Below are positions 47,299-56,973 of a DNA stretch of 64,000 bases, piece after piece. Numbering within the stretch: the first letter of the stretch is position 1; the number at the start of each line of letters is the position of its first letter. Below the pieces are notes generated by a model. It worked only from the letters and a program-made list of their open reading frames with translations, searched no databases and was not told the origin of the DNA. Both the position numbers and the translations under genes were made by a program. Origin of the DNA: Paramacrobiotus metropolitanus (Eukaryota; Tardigrada; Eutardigrada; Parachela; Macrobiotidae); contig NW_026570462.1 in NCBI RefSeq assembly GCF_019649055.1, forward strand, positions 1 to 64,000, given 5' to 3'.

Positions 47299-49782
47299 AT
47301 GGAAAACCTTCTTATCTACCGTATACACACCCGACCAAATATATCGGGGCTGTATTCTCAGTTTTTTGTAGATGTTCAAGGAGATGACGGTAATGTTTAT
47401 CGTGGATACGTTTACGGCGCTGTTGAAAATGGTCTGTTAGTAAGAATCGGCTCGATACAGAAAGAACAGCTGGTTCCTTTTGAACGAATTCGGCTAATCG
47501 ACAGGAAGAGCGCTGACCCTTTTGGTGATTGCGGGGACGACAGCATTTGCCCAGAAGTTGACGTGCTAATTAGCACCTGTTCCAAGCAGCCAGAATCGTG
47601 GCAGCCGGCTCGCATGAATAACTGGAAGGAATTCGATAACCGGTATCATCTCGTGAATCTGGATGTTTTTCTGTCGGACGGTGTCACCGCACGCTATGCT
47701 GTCATCCATAGAATGTACAGTGAGGAGATGCAGTTACTCCGCAAACGTAATAATCTTGGCCCCACCGTTACCGACAAAATGTATCGCAACTTCACAATCC
47801 CGGCATCCACATCATCGTTTTGGGATACCCGCGCACGCCTGGCTCACTGGAAGATGGCCCACACGGAAACAGGATTTCGTAGTTTCTGGCTGTTACAAAC
47901 GGGAACAATGATTGTGGATTTCCATGATAATGAAGTGGAAGTTTTTGCTTTGACGTGCCAGGTTCCAGTTTTTACGGAACTGGTAGAACAGGGCACTATT
48001 TTCACGGATGCGATGACATTTCTAGAATCTTGCGATGAGAAACTGAATAACCAACTGTCTGAATTAATGCAGGACTTGGTTGTTGCTGTTATGGAGCAAT
48101 CAGGTAAGACTGCCTTTTTTGTGAAGCGATGAATTATTACTAAATTACGTATGCTATTTTGATCGCAATAAACGTAGACATTCGTTTTTTTTACAAAAAA
48201 TAAAAGACCAGACATCATAACAGGAACAAGAGCATTGATTAAGCGTAAATTATCGTATATCTGAGTCGGCAGTAAACAAGTCGCAGCTTTTTTATACTTT
48301 TGCCGCTAAATACTTAATTATCACAGATGTCACATACCATTGCAAGCGATATTCAGCAGTCACAGCTGCAAGTACTTATTTATGCAAGTTCCTATGACAG
48401 TGTAAAGGTCATGTACTGTCACTGGAGAATTTAGCGTCTTGTCGGTTCACACGTGTGTTATTGGGGTTTGAATTCATAATTATATGATTATTTTTTTATC
48501 AGTTCATGATTTTTCTTAACTGATTTTCTTTTCAGACAGAAAGCAGGATGACTTGCGCATTTATGACTTGCCTTTGGATGTACACCTGACCGTATGCTCA
48601 CATTTGGATGTCTATAACCAAGGGTCACTTAAGAGGTAGCACTACTATTTTGCAACTACTTAATATTACTAACGGCGTAATATTTTAGCAAGTTTCTAGG
48701 TAGTACGATCCAATTTAAAATGCATTGGACAATGGCCAAGACAATTCCTGCGCCATCGAATCTTAACGTTGCGAAGTCGTCAAGTTTACTTTATACAACT
48801 CTTCTTTAGGGTGTCCAGTTTTTTCCATAAAATTCTAACTTCTCCTGTGATCCAGTCCAGTGTGATCCTACCTCGGAATTCTAATTGCGTCGCTGCTATG
48901 CTGGAATCACTGCAGTTGACGACAGTTATTATATCGCTCGCCCAACTGGTAGCTCGATCAGTCACTAAGATCATCAAAGTGGTTTATTTAACCGGAAACT
49001 GGCGGAATTGTCTGCTGTTCCTTACTGATTTGCTGGCCATGGTTGAGATAAAACCTGACTGGCTGATTATTGCCAATAACCGAAAGCTACAGTTCAACGA
49101 TTTTTTTCAATTTCCCAAAGGAGGATTCAGTCACATAATTGTCACACCGGACGATGCTCCGACACTTGCCGGGCGGAACATATTACCTGCTCCGGTTTAT
49201 GGCAATATGTGTCACAATCTTTTACTGAAGAACTGCTCCTTCAACAGCCATAAATCTATTTGCTTTGGAACAGGTATACAGAATCATTTTGTTAGCTGGC
49301 CGTTAGAATTGCGGTGCTGTACGGATCCGTTTATCATCCGGGTTCCTTGTTGGCATTTCACTTTTTCCCGTTCAACGGAAAATTTTGCTACTGCAATCGA
49401 AGCCATGCTTATCGAATTTTGCGAACCTTTGAACGAAGAAAAAATGAAATGCCTCTCCGGTTGGTTGGGCTCCCTATGTGCCGAGGACGAAAAGTTTTTT
49501 TGGCCGTTTGTTATCCTATCATTTGGAATGTAAGTATAAAAACTAAAATCTTCTTAAAACCGAGTACTCTGTATATCTTAAAAAACAAAAAATAATGGTC
49601 GTCTCTTTTTATGTAAACACCAGACAAAGTCATGGAACGTATGATGTCTTGCAGGTGGAATGTAGACCCACCGGAAGATGTAGAGCATCTTCGGCAAATG
49701 GTTTCCGGGACAATTTCCCGACGGAGTTTACTATTGCTTACTATTGCGCTTATGGTACCTGTATGACTCCTGCAGAATGCTA
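47299..49782 (+). CDS. gene F: FMRP-like tandem Agenet domains joined to an F-box
   Basis: Exon 1 is 47299-48103 from ATG 47299. Its first 130 residues read like the tandem Agenet/Tudor start of FMRP: DDGNVYRGYVYGAVENG with VPFERIRLI, then a second unit EVDVLISTCSKQPESWQPARM. Later MYRNFTIPAS and a helical part resemble the following KH0-like region. A strong donor (CAG|GTAAGA at 48103/48104) joins in frame to an acceptor at 48535/48536. That exon, 48536-48635, encodes LPLDVHLTVCSHLDVYNQGSLK, an F-box. Later exons (about 48689 on, 48790-49529 and 49656-49717 region) encode a folded C-terminal part; the join between 48689 and 48790 is uncertain. If exon 1 is not spliced it ends at 48132. Confidence 0.55.
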
Positions 49783-50300
49783 AGTTTACGTGATTCTTGT
49801 CCTTCTAATTTACTCCCCTGTTTCTAACCGTTGTTATGTCTTCTGAGCAGCTTCTGTTTTTTGTTACGAGTTTCGTTTTGTTCGGTTTAATTCCCTAACC
49901 TTTAAATAAAGCTACAACATCAAAATGCTTGTTAAAAACATGACAATTTTAGCTCGACGTTTTGCGCTTCTGTGGCCACTGATTTGCTTTTTGCTTGGTG
50001 AGCGCTAGCATTACCTTCGGCTATGTACCTGCACATTCTACGCCCTGTATTTGCAATTCGCATTGGATAGTGCATTAAATTTCGGGCGTTGTTTTTTGTT
50101 CCGTTTGCTACATTTGGCACTACATTTCGTTCGGCGCTGGGCGCAGTATCATAAGCGAAAGTTTGAATACGCAAACATCGAAATTGCCTACTGAGCTCCT
50201 CCGTATGGATTCACATCAAATCACGATCCTATTCACCTTTTTAATAAATATGAGTAACAAATAAACTAGAATACGCAAACTAAACACAGCAGTCATGCGC
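49783..50300. other. intergenic, no gene supported
   Basis: Between gene F and the inferred start of E3. Contains AATAAA at about 49905, a possible polyadenylation signal for gene F. No other feature seen. Confidence 0.4.
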
Positions 50301-50399
50301 TCATAGCATAGTTGTCAACTTGTCATGCATACAGATACATTGCACCTTTGATATAATTATCATCATTCTAAACAGGCCAGATTTCAGTTGTTAGAGGCA

Positions 50400-50836
50400 C
50401 GACAGCCTGCGTGATAGATACGCCACTTTGCGTATGCGTATCACTGCACACATGCTGATTCGCCCTCTCTTGTACGTACGTGAGTGGCTGCACTGCACTC
50501 TCCGCCTAGCGGATACACCGCGGGCGCACTCACTGAGCATACTTGCTCTCGCTCCTCTCTCTCGCTGTATGACTCAGCGCATATACGCTCGCGTTGGATA
50601 CGAGTCCAGTCTGCGCACTCACATTCCATGTGTCTGGACTGCGTGACGCCGTTGCCGCCAGCACATTTCTTTCTCTACATTTCATTACGCTCTAGAACTA
50701 GCTCGCAGCAACTTGACTTGCTGATTTCTGCCAGACACTGGCCTTTGTTGTGTTTTCCCCCGCATTCACGCGGCATTTGCTCCACTTTATTTGTACAATA
50801 AAGTCATCTGTGAGCTCTCTGTGCTTGCCTGTCACA
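50400..50836 (+). repeat. candidate E3 5' LTR, left edge uncertain
   Basis: Ends CTGTCACA directly before TGGTAAGCAGATCG. It contains AATAAA at 50797-50802, 35 bp before the end, as expected for R/U5. The matching LTR is not in the window, so the left edge cannot be set. Confidence 0.45.
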
Positions 50837-50854
50837 TGGTAAGCAGATCGTCTG
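50837..50854 (+). other. E3 primer-binding site
   Basis: TGGTAAGCAGATCG follows a CACA end. TGG pairs with a tRNA CCA end; the remaining bases differ from the E1 and E2 sites. I do not recognise the tRNA. Confidence 0.45.
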
Positions 50855-52087
50855 GTTTTTCGTTCTACCGGATCCTTTGAGGAGACGGTAAAGGCATAAT
50901 TTCGCGGAGAACTTTGGAGAACCCACGGTTGAAATCAGATTGACTGCGGACGCAGCCTCTGTTTCGACCTGCTCTTTGCTGTCTAGCGACTGTGGTAGCA
51001 ACAGGTTGATCGCAAAAGCGATCCCTGCCACCTTCGCTTGCCCTATCTTTTGGCTCTTCCACACAAGGAGAGCACTTCGGCTGACTGCCCCAGACGGACG
51101 AACGGGAACTACCCCACCGCAACTGACGGAACAAGCTCAGAAGAAAGCCTGCAGCGCGCAAGGATCCTCACAACAATCGGGGACCTTCTCCTTGAACGGA
51201 GACCCGCAACTTTAACGGCGGAATTCGACCTCCCAACAGCGGATCACCGACCTCCACGGACACCGTAACGAACCGGTAAAGTCCTGGTTACAGGTCAATA
51301 CTAGGTAGAATTCCTAGTTTATAACGGCTAAAAGTAATTTCTAACAAAGAAATTTTACTTTCCTACGGAAAAAACTTAATTTTCGTCGGAGAAACCGACC
51401 TAAAAAGTTACTTTTACCGACCTAACGGACCACTGTGTAACTGACCACAGGTCGGTCATACTCTTACTTTGTTGATTTGACGGATTTTCCACCGTCGGAA
51501 AAATATCTAAAGAACCTAGAAATTATTTCTAACGGTTAGAAATTAAAATTTCGACCAGAAAACATCTCTGATCGACCTCGAAAATAATTTGTTTTTCCGC
51601 GAAAATAAGCGTGAAAATCCTTGAATTTCCTTGTGACGTCAGAACGCTCGATTTTCAGTACTTTGAGGCTAGCCAATCAGCGTGCAGGGGAAACTTCCCA
51701 TACGCTTAACATAGGCGTGAATCATCAATTTTTTTAAATTTTGCACGCGGCTCGCATTCTGTGACGTAGGCAGTGAAGTGCAAGACCACTTAGCCCTGTG
51801 ACGTCATACTGGTCAGCACAGTAGTATAGGACGTACTCTACTGTAGTACCTTATCGTACTGTACTGCACCATAGTACTGTATTGTAACGTTGTGTACTGA
51901 GTCATACACAGACACATCAACACAACAACAACAACAACAAGTCGGACCATCCTGACCCTCGGAAGTTCCTGAACCCAAAGACGTTCCTGATTTCACTGAA
52001 CATCCCCACATAAGGGATTGTTCAATTTACTGTACAACAGTACAAGTCTCTCGTTGGTTCCACTTGAACCGACCTAACCCGACAACA
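50855..52087 (+). promoter_or_regulatory. E3 leader with CRE, CCAAT, hairpins and AGGTCGG words
   Basis: TGACGTCA occurs at 51634-51641 and 51799-51806 and CCAAT at 51673-51677, mirroring the E1 leader. ATTTCTAAC-g-GTTAGAAAT is a 9-bp inverted repeat at about 51524-51542, and AAAGTAATTTCT can pair with the segment at about 51346-51359 with a 2-nt bulge. ACCGACCT or AGGTCGGT appears several times between 51395 and 51455. A CAACAACAA run at 51922-51940 precedes the ORF1 start, as in many unstructured 5' leaders. Confidence 0.5.
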
Positions 52088-55000
52088 ATGTCGAACCCGA
52101 AGGAAAACGAATACGCCCGAAAGTTCAACACGGACTATTCGCGGCGCCTGACTTCCAACGCGCCGTATGCACTACGGCACTCCGGTCAGGATAAAAGTCA
52201 GCCGTCATCAACGGACTCAACGAAGTCGGCTGAGGCACGGGAGAAGCGCAACGAGCGGATCCTCCTCGCCGATTCCAACCCAACGTCCGATGACAGCTTC
52301 GAGGACGCCCACGACAAGACGTTCCTCGAGCCCCGAGCTGGCTTAGCAGCCCCGTCCCACCCGACCGGGGGGGAATCGGAGAAGCTGCAGGCTGAGACCA
52401 CATTGTCTCATGCCGAGGCGGAACACCCACATGGTGTACCGACCTCCACGGACCCAACAGAAGGACTTCAACTGAGCTCACAGAAAGCTCAGGAGTCGGT
52501 AACGACTACGAAAGTCACCGACGCCGGACACACATCACCCAACCAGACGGATGACGTGAAGAGGTCGACATCGCCCAACTCGGGTAGAGCGACTTCACCG
52601 ACCTCGAAGGTCGGAGAGAAGCAACCGATAACGGAAATCGGTCAAGTCCAACCGACCACAGAAGTCGGTAGGGCTTCACCAACCTCTAAGGACGGTCAAC
52701 GGAAACCGACCTCGGAGGTCGGTTACCCTCAACCGGAGGTCGGACCTCATCTGACAACACAAGTCGGAATTGAGGTCGGAAGACTACAGCAATCACCAAC
52801 CAAGGAAGTTGGCCAAGTCCAACCGACAACAGAAGTCGGGAGGATTTCGCCGACCAAGACGGATGGAAGTCCACCGACCAAGGAGATTAATCAACAGAAG
52901 CCGCCTACCGAGGTCGGACCTCACCCGACAACACAAGTCGGAACCGAGGTTGGACCACTTTCACCGACCAAGGTTGGTCAACAAAGGAAGACCATGGAGG
53001 TCGGACCTCGTCCGACAACACAAGTCGGAACCGAGGTCGAACAACTCCCACCAACTTCAAGGATCGGACAACAGCAGGTCGGTAAAGTCCAACCGACCTC
53101 CCTGGAACGGAAGCCAGCGGATAACAGGTCGGATATGGACATCCAGTGGCCTAAACTACCGGCCAAAACGGGAGAAACTGAGGCCCCGCCACGAAGCGGA
53201 CCTCACCCGGCTGGATCACCGACCAATATACCGATGCCTAACGAAAAGGCTATCTCACCGCTAAGTCGACCTTCGCCAACGGAAGGCAGGTCGACCCAAG
53301 CAACAGAGAAGTCCGACAAGTCGCCAACAAGTCGACCTGTCGACCTACTGAAGAAGAAGTCGCCACTCATGTTTGAACTTGGCGACTCGGGTAGTGGAAC
53401 ACCACCACCCATGGACGACGTATTTGACACGACACAAGTGTCACGTCCCAGCAGCCGGGATGGATTCTTCCGAACGCCAGTGGCACCCCACTTGGGTAAC
53501 CACAGGTACCAAGCAAGCACGCTTGAGTACACGGCACGGAAGTGGATTGCATCCACACCTCCAGAAAAGATCGAAGACATCGATCGACTCCGGAAACGAT
53601 GCCAGGATTTGATAACACAAATCGTCCTGGCCGACCAAATCGTTAACTCCACAGAAAATCAGATGTCGCGATCGGAGGACACCCATAAGCTCGAACGGAA
53701 GCGATGGGAGAAGGAACCAGCCGAGGCCAACAATGGCATAGCTGCGCAACAGCGCCGCATTGAACACTTGGAGAGTCACCTCAAGAGGTCCGACAATCCA
53801 TGTCGGTATGACTTCGAGGAGATTGAACGTCTTCAAAGTACACTTGCAACGTCAGTGGAGTCGGTCTTCGAACTGAAGAGACGCCTTGCCACCGTAGAAA
53901 AAGACCTGGCTGACACACAAACAGCCTTGGTCGAATCGGAACTGGCAGCAGGGACGTTCCACCAACAGCTGAAGCAGGCCAATGAAGAGGCCGAAGTGTA
54001 CCGGAACGAGGTCGACAGATACATCGTCGAACTCAAGCAGGCCGACGACGAGGTCGACCGGCAGAAATATCGAATCGAACAACTCGAAAGGGAGATGGAA
54101 ACTCTCCTGGTCAGGGCAGGACGACAGCTAATGGCTCACTACGGCCAGCAACCTGCCTCACCCGACCGAAGTAGAGCCACCACCGACCTGGAACAAGCAA
54201 ACGCCCAATTGGCCGACCAGGTCTACGGACTCAATGATGCGCTGAAGGAGGAACAACGACTCCGAGCACAGCTGGAACACAGCCTGGCAGAAGCCCAGAA
54301 GGTGTACGAAGCGCAACAGAACCGCATCGCACACTTGGAAGTCCGCGAAAACGACCTGTACAACTACGGTCTGGACGCGGATAAATATATCGATGACTTA
54401 AATCGATATATTGACGAGATGACCACGTATACCGACGACTTGGATACGGAGGTACGCTGTCTCCAGGAGGAAACGAAACACTTGGAACAATCCAGGACGG
54501 AGCCTCCATCCTACAGGACTTCGATGGCAACGGATTTCCACTTTGAACCGTCGCAAACAGTTCGAGAAATCCTGTGGGACATCAAACCCAAAGAGGAGAA
54601 GAAGGAACAGAACTTCTTCGTGGGCGTGGTGACAACTAACCCGCTCATCGGAACTCCTCCGCAGCAACAGCCTCTGCCCCACCGTCCAGAACCGGAACGG
54701 AATACGTCGACTGCGGCACCACATGTGCCAACGTCAAACGTGCCGACAACGACGACGGCCACGTCAGGTACCTATACTAGTACCACGTATGCAACACACA
54801 CATCGATGCATGCGCCAGCGCCCACCACGTCCCACCCGAATGGACCAGCGCCTAATCAATGGGGCGCAGGACGGCGACTAGGAGAGCGAACAAGCTCACA
54901 TCCCAACATGGATGACTTCGGCCGCTTGACGATAAGCGACTCGACTATCGCCGTGAACGAGCTAGGTCATATAATAACGACCTACCTCCAGGAGGACGAA

Positions 55001-55129
55001 GCGGACAACAGAATCCGGAACGCCCTCCCGCCGATTACCCACAAGACTCGCAGAACGTGCCTCGGTTCCGACCAACAGAAGGTCGGGCACCACCGAGAAG
55101 GCCGTTCAGAAGTCAGCATGGAAGGGTGA
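52088..55129 (+). CDS. E3 ORF1: repeat-rich coiled-coil pre-Gag protein
   Basis: About 1013 codons from ATG 52088. Residues about 150-360 are built of PTTEVG, PTSKVG and similar units from the GAGGTCGG word. The central part is disordered. Residues about 520-820 form a long coiled coil (LRKRCQDLITQIVLADQ onwards) with Tyr/Asp-rich heptads near the end (DKYIDDLNRYIDEMTTYTDD). The C-terminus overlaps the Gag frame by 214 bp in a -1 phase. It corresponds to the N-terminal half of E1 Gag. Likely structural. Confidence 0.75.
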   Translation: MSNPKENEYARKFNTDYSRRLTSNAPYALRHSGQDKSQPSSTDSTKSAEAREKRNERILLADSNPTSDDSFEDAHDKTFLEPRAGLAAPSHPTGGESEKLQAETTLSHAEAEHPHGVPTSTDPTEGLQLSSQKAQESVTTTKVTDAGHTSPNQTDDVKRSTSPNSGRATSPTSKVGEKQPITEIGQVQPTTEVGRASPTSKDGQRKPTSEVGYPQPEVGPHLTTQVGIEVGRLQQSPTKEVGQVQPTTEVGRISPTKTDGSPPTKEINQQKPPTEVGPHPTTQVGTEVGPLSPTKVGQQRKTMEVGPRPTTQVGTEVEQLPPTSRIGQQQVGKVQPTSLERKPADNRSDMDIQWPKLPAKTGETEAPPRSGPHPAGSPTNIPMPNEKAISPLSRPSPTEGRSTQATEKSDKSPTSRPVDLLKKKSPLMFELGDSGSGTPPPMDDVFDTTQVSRPSSRDGFFRTPVAPHLGNHRYQASTLEYTARKWIASTPPEKIEDIDRLRKRCQDLITQIVLADQIVNSTENQMSRSEDTHKLERKRWEKEPAEANNGIAAQQRRIEHLESHLKRSDNPCRYDFEEIERLQSTLATSVESVFELKRRLATVEKDLADTQTALVESELAAGTFHQQLKQANEEAEVYRNEVDRYIVELKQADDEVDRQKYRIEQLEREMETLLVRAGRQLMAHYGQQPASPDRSRATTDLEQANAQLADQVYGLNDALKEEQRLRAQLEHSLAEAQKVYEAQQNRIAHLEVRENDLYNYGLDADKYIDDLNRYIDEMTTYTDDLDTEVRCLQEETKHLEQSRTEPPSYRTSMATDFHFEPSQTVREILWDIKPKEEKKEQNFFVGVVTTNPLIGTPPQQQPLPHRPEPERNTSTAAPHVPTSNVPTTTTATSGTYTSTTYATHTSMHAPAPTTSHPNGPAPNQWGAGRRLGERTSSHPNMDDFGRLTISDSTIAVNELGHIITTYLQEDEADNRIRNALPPITHKTRRTCLGSDQQKVGHHREGRSEVSMEG

Positions 55130-56919
55130 ACGACCTTCCACCGGGATTCTACCAACAGCCACAACGGCCCCCACGAGCACCAGCTCCTCAACCGGAACAT
55201 TACCCGGCTGGATACCCAGACCAACAAGGTCAGGGATATCAAGATCAACAGGGTCGGGGATATCCACAGCAACAGAACTACGGATATCCGGACCAACAGA
55301 ATCAGTATTACCCAGACCAACAAGGTCGGGGATACCACGCGGATCAAGGTTGGGAAGCAAACCCTCCCCCACCACCCTATGCCGCGGACGCCCAACAAGC
55401 GGCTACCCGGGCATTCCAGGAAACAATGATACGCGTATGTGCCCGCGGACGCACACAGAAGCTACCGGAATTCGATGGGGACCATAACAAACTTGAAGGA
55501 TGGTTAAAACAAATCCGTCGATTCTACGCGGAAGCACAGGAATGGCATGAATCGGACCACACGTTCATGACCGACCTCATCTCACGACTCGAAGGCCAAG
55601 CCGCCCAATGGCACCGGGACACAGCCGGAGCCGAACCTGACGGAGGATGGCCAGTCAACGTGTGGTTGACTAAATTCGAAGAGCGGTTCGGAGATAAGAA
55701 CAAGGAAATTAACGCCGTAACCGCCATGGCTAAACGAAAGTACCGTTTCGGACAAGAGACACCGGAACAGTACTATGACGCCATGATGAATATCAAGTCC
55801 CGATGTGACACCATCACGGACCAGATGGCACTTTTCCATCTGAAGGACAACATTCACGAACCCAAGCTACGAGAAGCCTTGGAGATTCGTATGCCGGCGA
55901 CTCCGGTAGAACTGCGTGACTACATACGTCAGTTCGTGAACGGAAAGGAGATGTACGATGTGGTGAAGGGATCACGGGATACAGACTATGCCCGGGTCCG
56001 AGCAACAACGCCGACACCAGCTCCTTTACCGCAGGCACCAGTACAAACAGTGTACCAGCCGTACATGATGCCGGGATATCAAAGCCCATCGGCAACATAC
56101 GTGCAACCGACCACACCGATAACGCCACCAGCGCAAATGATGCCGGTCCAGCAACCGACCTGGGCAGGAGTGGCAGCTGTCAACTTGGCAGCACCCCAAC
56201 CAGCAGCCGGAGCCCCAGTAAACAACTACGGAGGCCAAAGTCCTGGCTCTGGAAGCAACCAGAACAACGGAAGTTCTGGGTACAACCAAAACCCAAACCA
56301 GGGATACTCCGCATACGGTCAGAGTCCGACACAAGGATTCGGCGGCGGAGGCTACGGTCGCGGAAGAGGACGTGGCGGCGGAAATCGCGGCCGCGGTAAC
56401 TTTAACCGCGGCGGAGGCGGAAACCAACAGGGTAACCGACCTTCCCAAGCACAACAAGGTGCTCGGCAGTTTACGACTTATGCGGATAAGATGGAACAAC
56501 TGTTCCTTCAGTGGACGCTGGCGGACAGCTTTACTTGCCACTTCTGCAAGTTCGGGAACCATCCCCAGGCACGCTGCGCGTTCATCGGCACTCGGGTACA
56601 AGACAACCCGAATCGCCGTTGGTACGAGGATTGGCATACGCGATACCTGACGGGAGGACCGTTGGGTTCGGCCAACCCGAACTCGGCACAGATCGTGCCA
56701 CCCCCGCGCCAACGCCAACAAGGAGGAGGCTCGGGCGGTGCTGGTAACGGAAACCAGCAGACCGGCTCAGGGAATGGGTCGGGCGGAAACCGCGGGAATA
56801 GCGGTGGAGGTCAACAGGGATCTCCGGAACAGCGGCAAATGCTACCGCCACATCAGCCCTTTGGCTCGCCGTCACCCAACAATGGGCCGGCTCGGGGAAA
56901 CTCCTCGGGAAACGCCTAA
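54916..56919 (+). CDS. gag: E3 Gag, without a start codon near its beginning
   Basis: The frame is open from 54916 and in -1 phase to ORF1. Its first ATG is at 55426, inside conserved-looking sequence, so it is probably made by recoding from ORF1. A Gln/Tyr/Pro-rich stretch comes first. The Gag fold follows (LPEFDGDHNKLEGWLKQIRR, SRLEGQAAQWHRDTAG, YYDAMMNIKSRC), then a Gly/Arg-rich region and CX2CX4HX4C near 56540 (CHFCKFGNHPQARC). The tail is Gly/Gln-rich. The final codons contain two GGGAAAC slippery sites. Confidence 0.87.
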   Translation, partial: LRPLDDKRLDYRRERARSYNNDLPPGGRSGQQNPERPPADYPQDSQNVPRFRPTEGRAPPRRPFRSQHGRVNDLPPGFYQQPQRPPRAPAPQPEHYPAGYPDQQGQGYQDQQGRGYPQQQNYGYPDQQNQYYPDQQGRGYHADQGWEANPPPPPYAADAQQAATRAFQETMIRVCARGRTQKLPEFDGDHNKLEGWLKQIRRFYAEAQEWHESDHTFMTDLISRLEGQAAQWHRDTAGAEPDGGWPVNVWLTKFEERFGDKNKEINAVTAMAKRKYRFGQETPEQYYDAMMNIKSRCDTITDQMALFHLKDNIHEPKLREALEIRMPATPVELRDYIRQFVNGKEMYDVVKGSRDTDYARVRATTPTPAPLPQAPVQTVYQPYMMPGYQSPSATYVQPTTPITPPAQMMPVQQPTWAGVAAVNLAAPQPAAGAPVNNYGGQSPGSGSNQNNGSSGYNQNPNQGYSAYGQSPTQGFGGGGYGRGRGRGGGNRGRGNFNRGGGGNQQGNRPSQAQQGARQFTTYADKMEQLFLQWTLADSFTCHFCKFGNHPQARCAFIGTRVQDNPNRRWYEDWHTRYLTGGPLGSANPNSAQIVPPPRQRQQGGGSGGAGNGNQQTGSGNGSGGNRGNSGGGQQGSPEQRQMLPPHQPFGSPSPNNGPARGNSSGNA

Positions 56920-56973
56920 GGTCGATGAGCCCCGGTGACTCATTCGACCTGCGACATCCCACCGAACCACCGG
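56895..56973 (+). promoter_or_regulatory. E3 gag-pol -1 frameshift signal with two slippery sites and a pseudoknot
   Basis: GGGAAAC occurs in the correct gag phase at 56895-56901 and again at 56907-56913. After the second, a 5-nt spacer is followed by an 11-bp stem (AGGTCGATGAG at 56919-56929 against CTCA-t-TCGACCT at 56939-56950, one bulged T) with loop CCCCGGTGA. CACCGG at 56968-56973, 17 nt further, can pair with CCGGTG of the loop. The -1 frame enters pol exactly at the ORF starting ATG 56925. Confidence 0.88.

Noticed and set aside
48769-48790. A 34-bp intron joining the F-box exon to the C-terminal exon of gene F
   Set aside because: The donor would be weak and the intron shorter than any other seen here. 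The join is left open.
50428-51268. Overlapping ORFs on both strands at the E3 left end
   Set aside because: They fall in the LTR and leader, are GC-rich chance frames and show no similarity to the matching part of E1 or E2.
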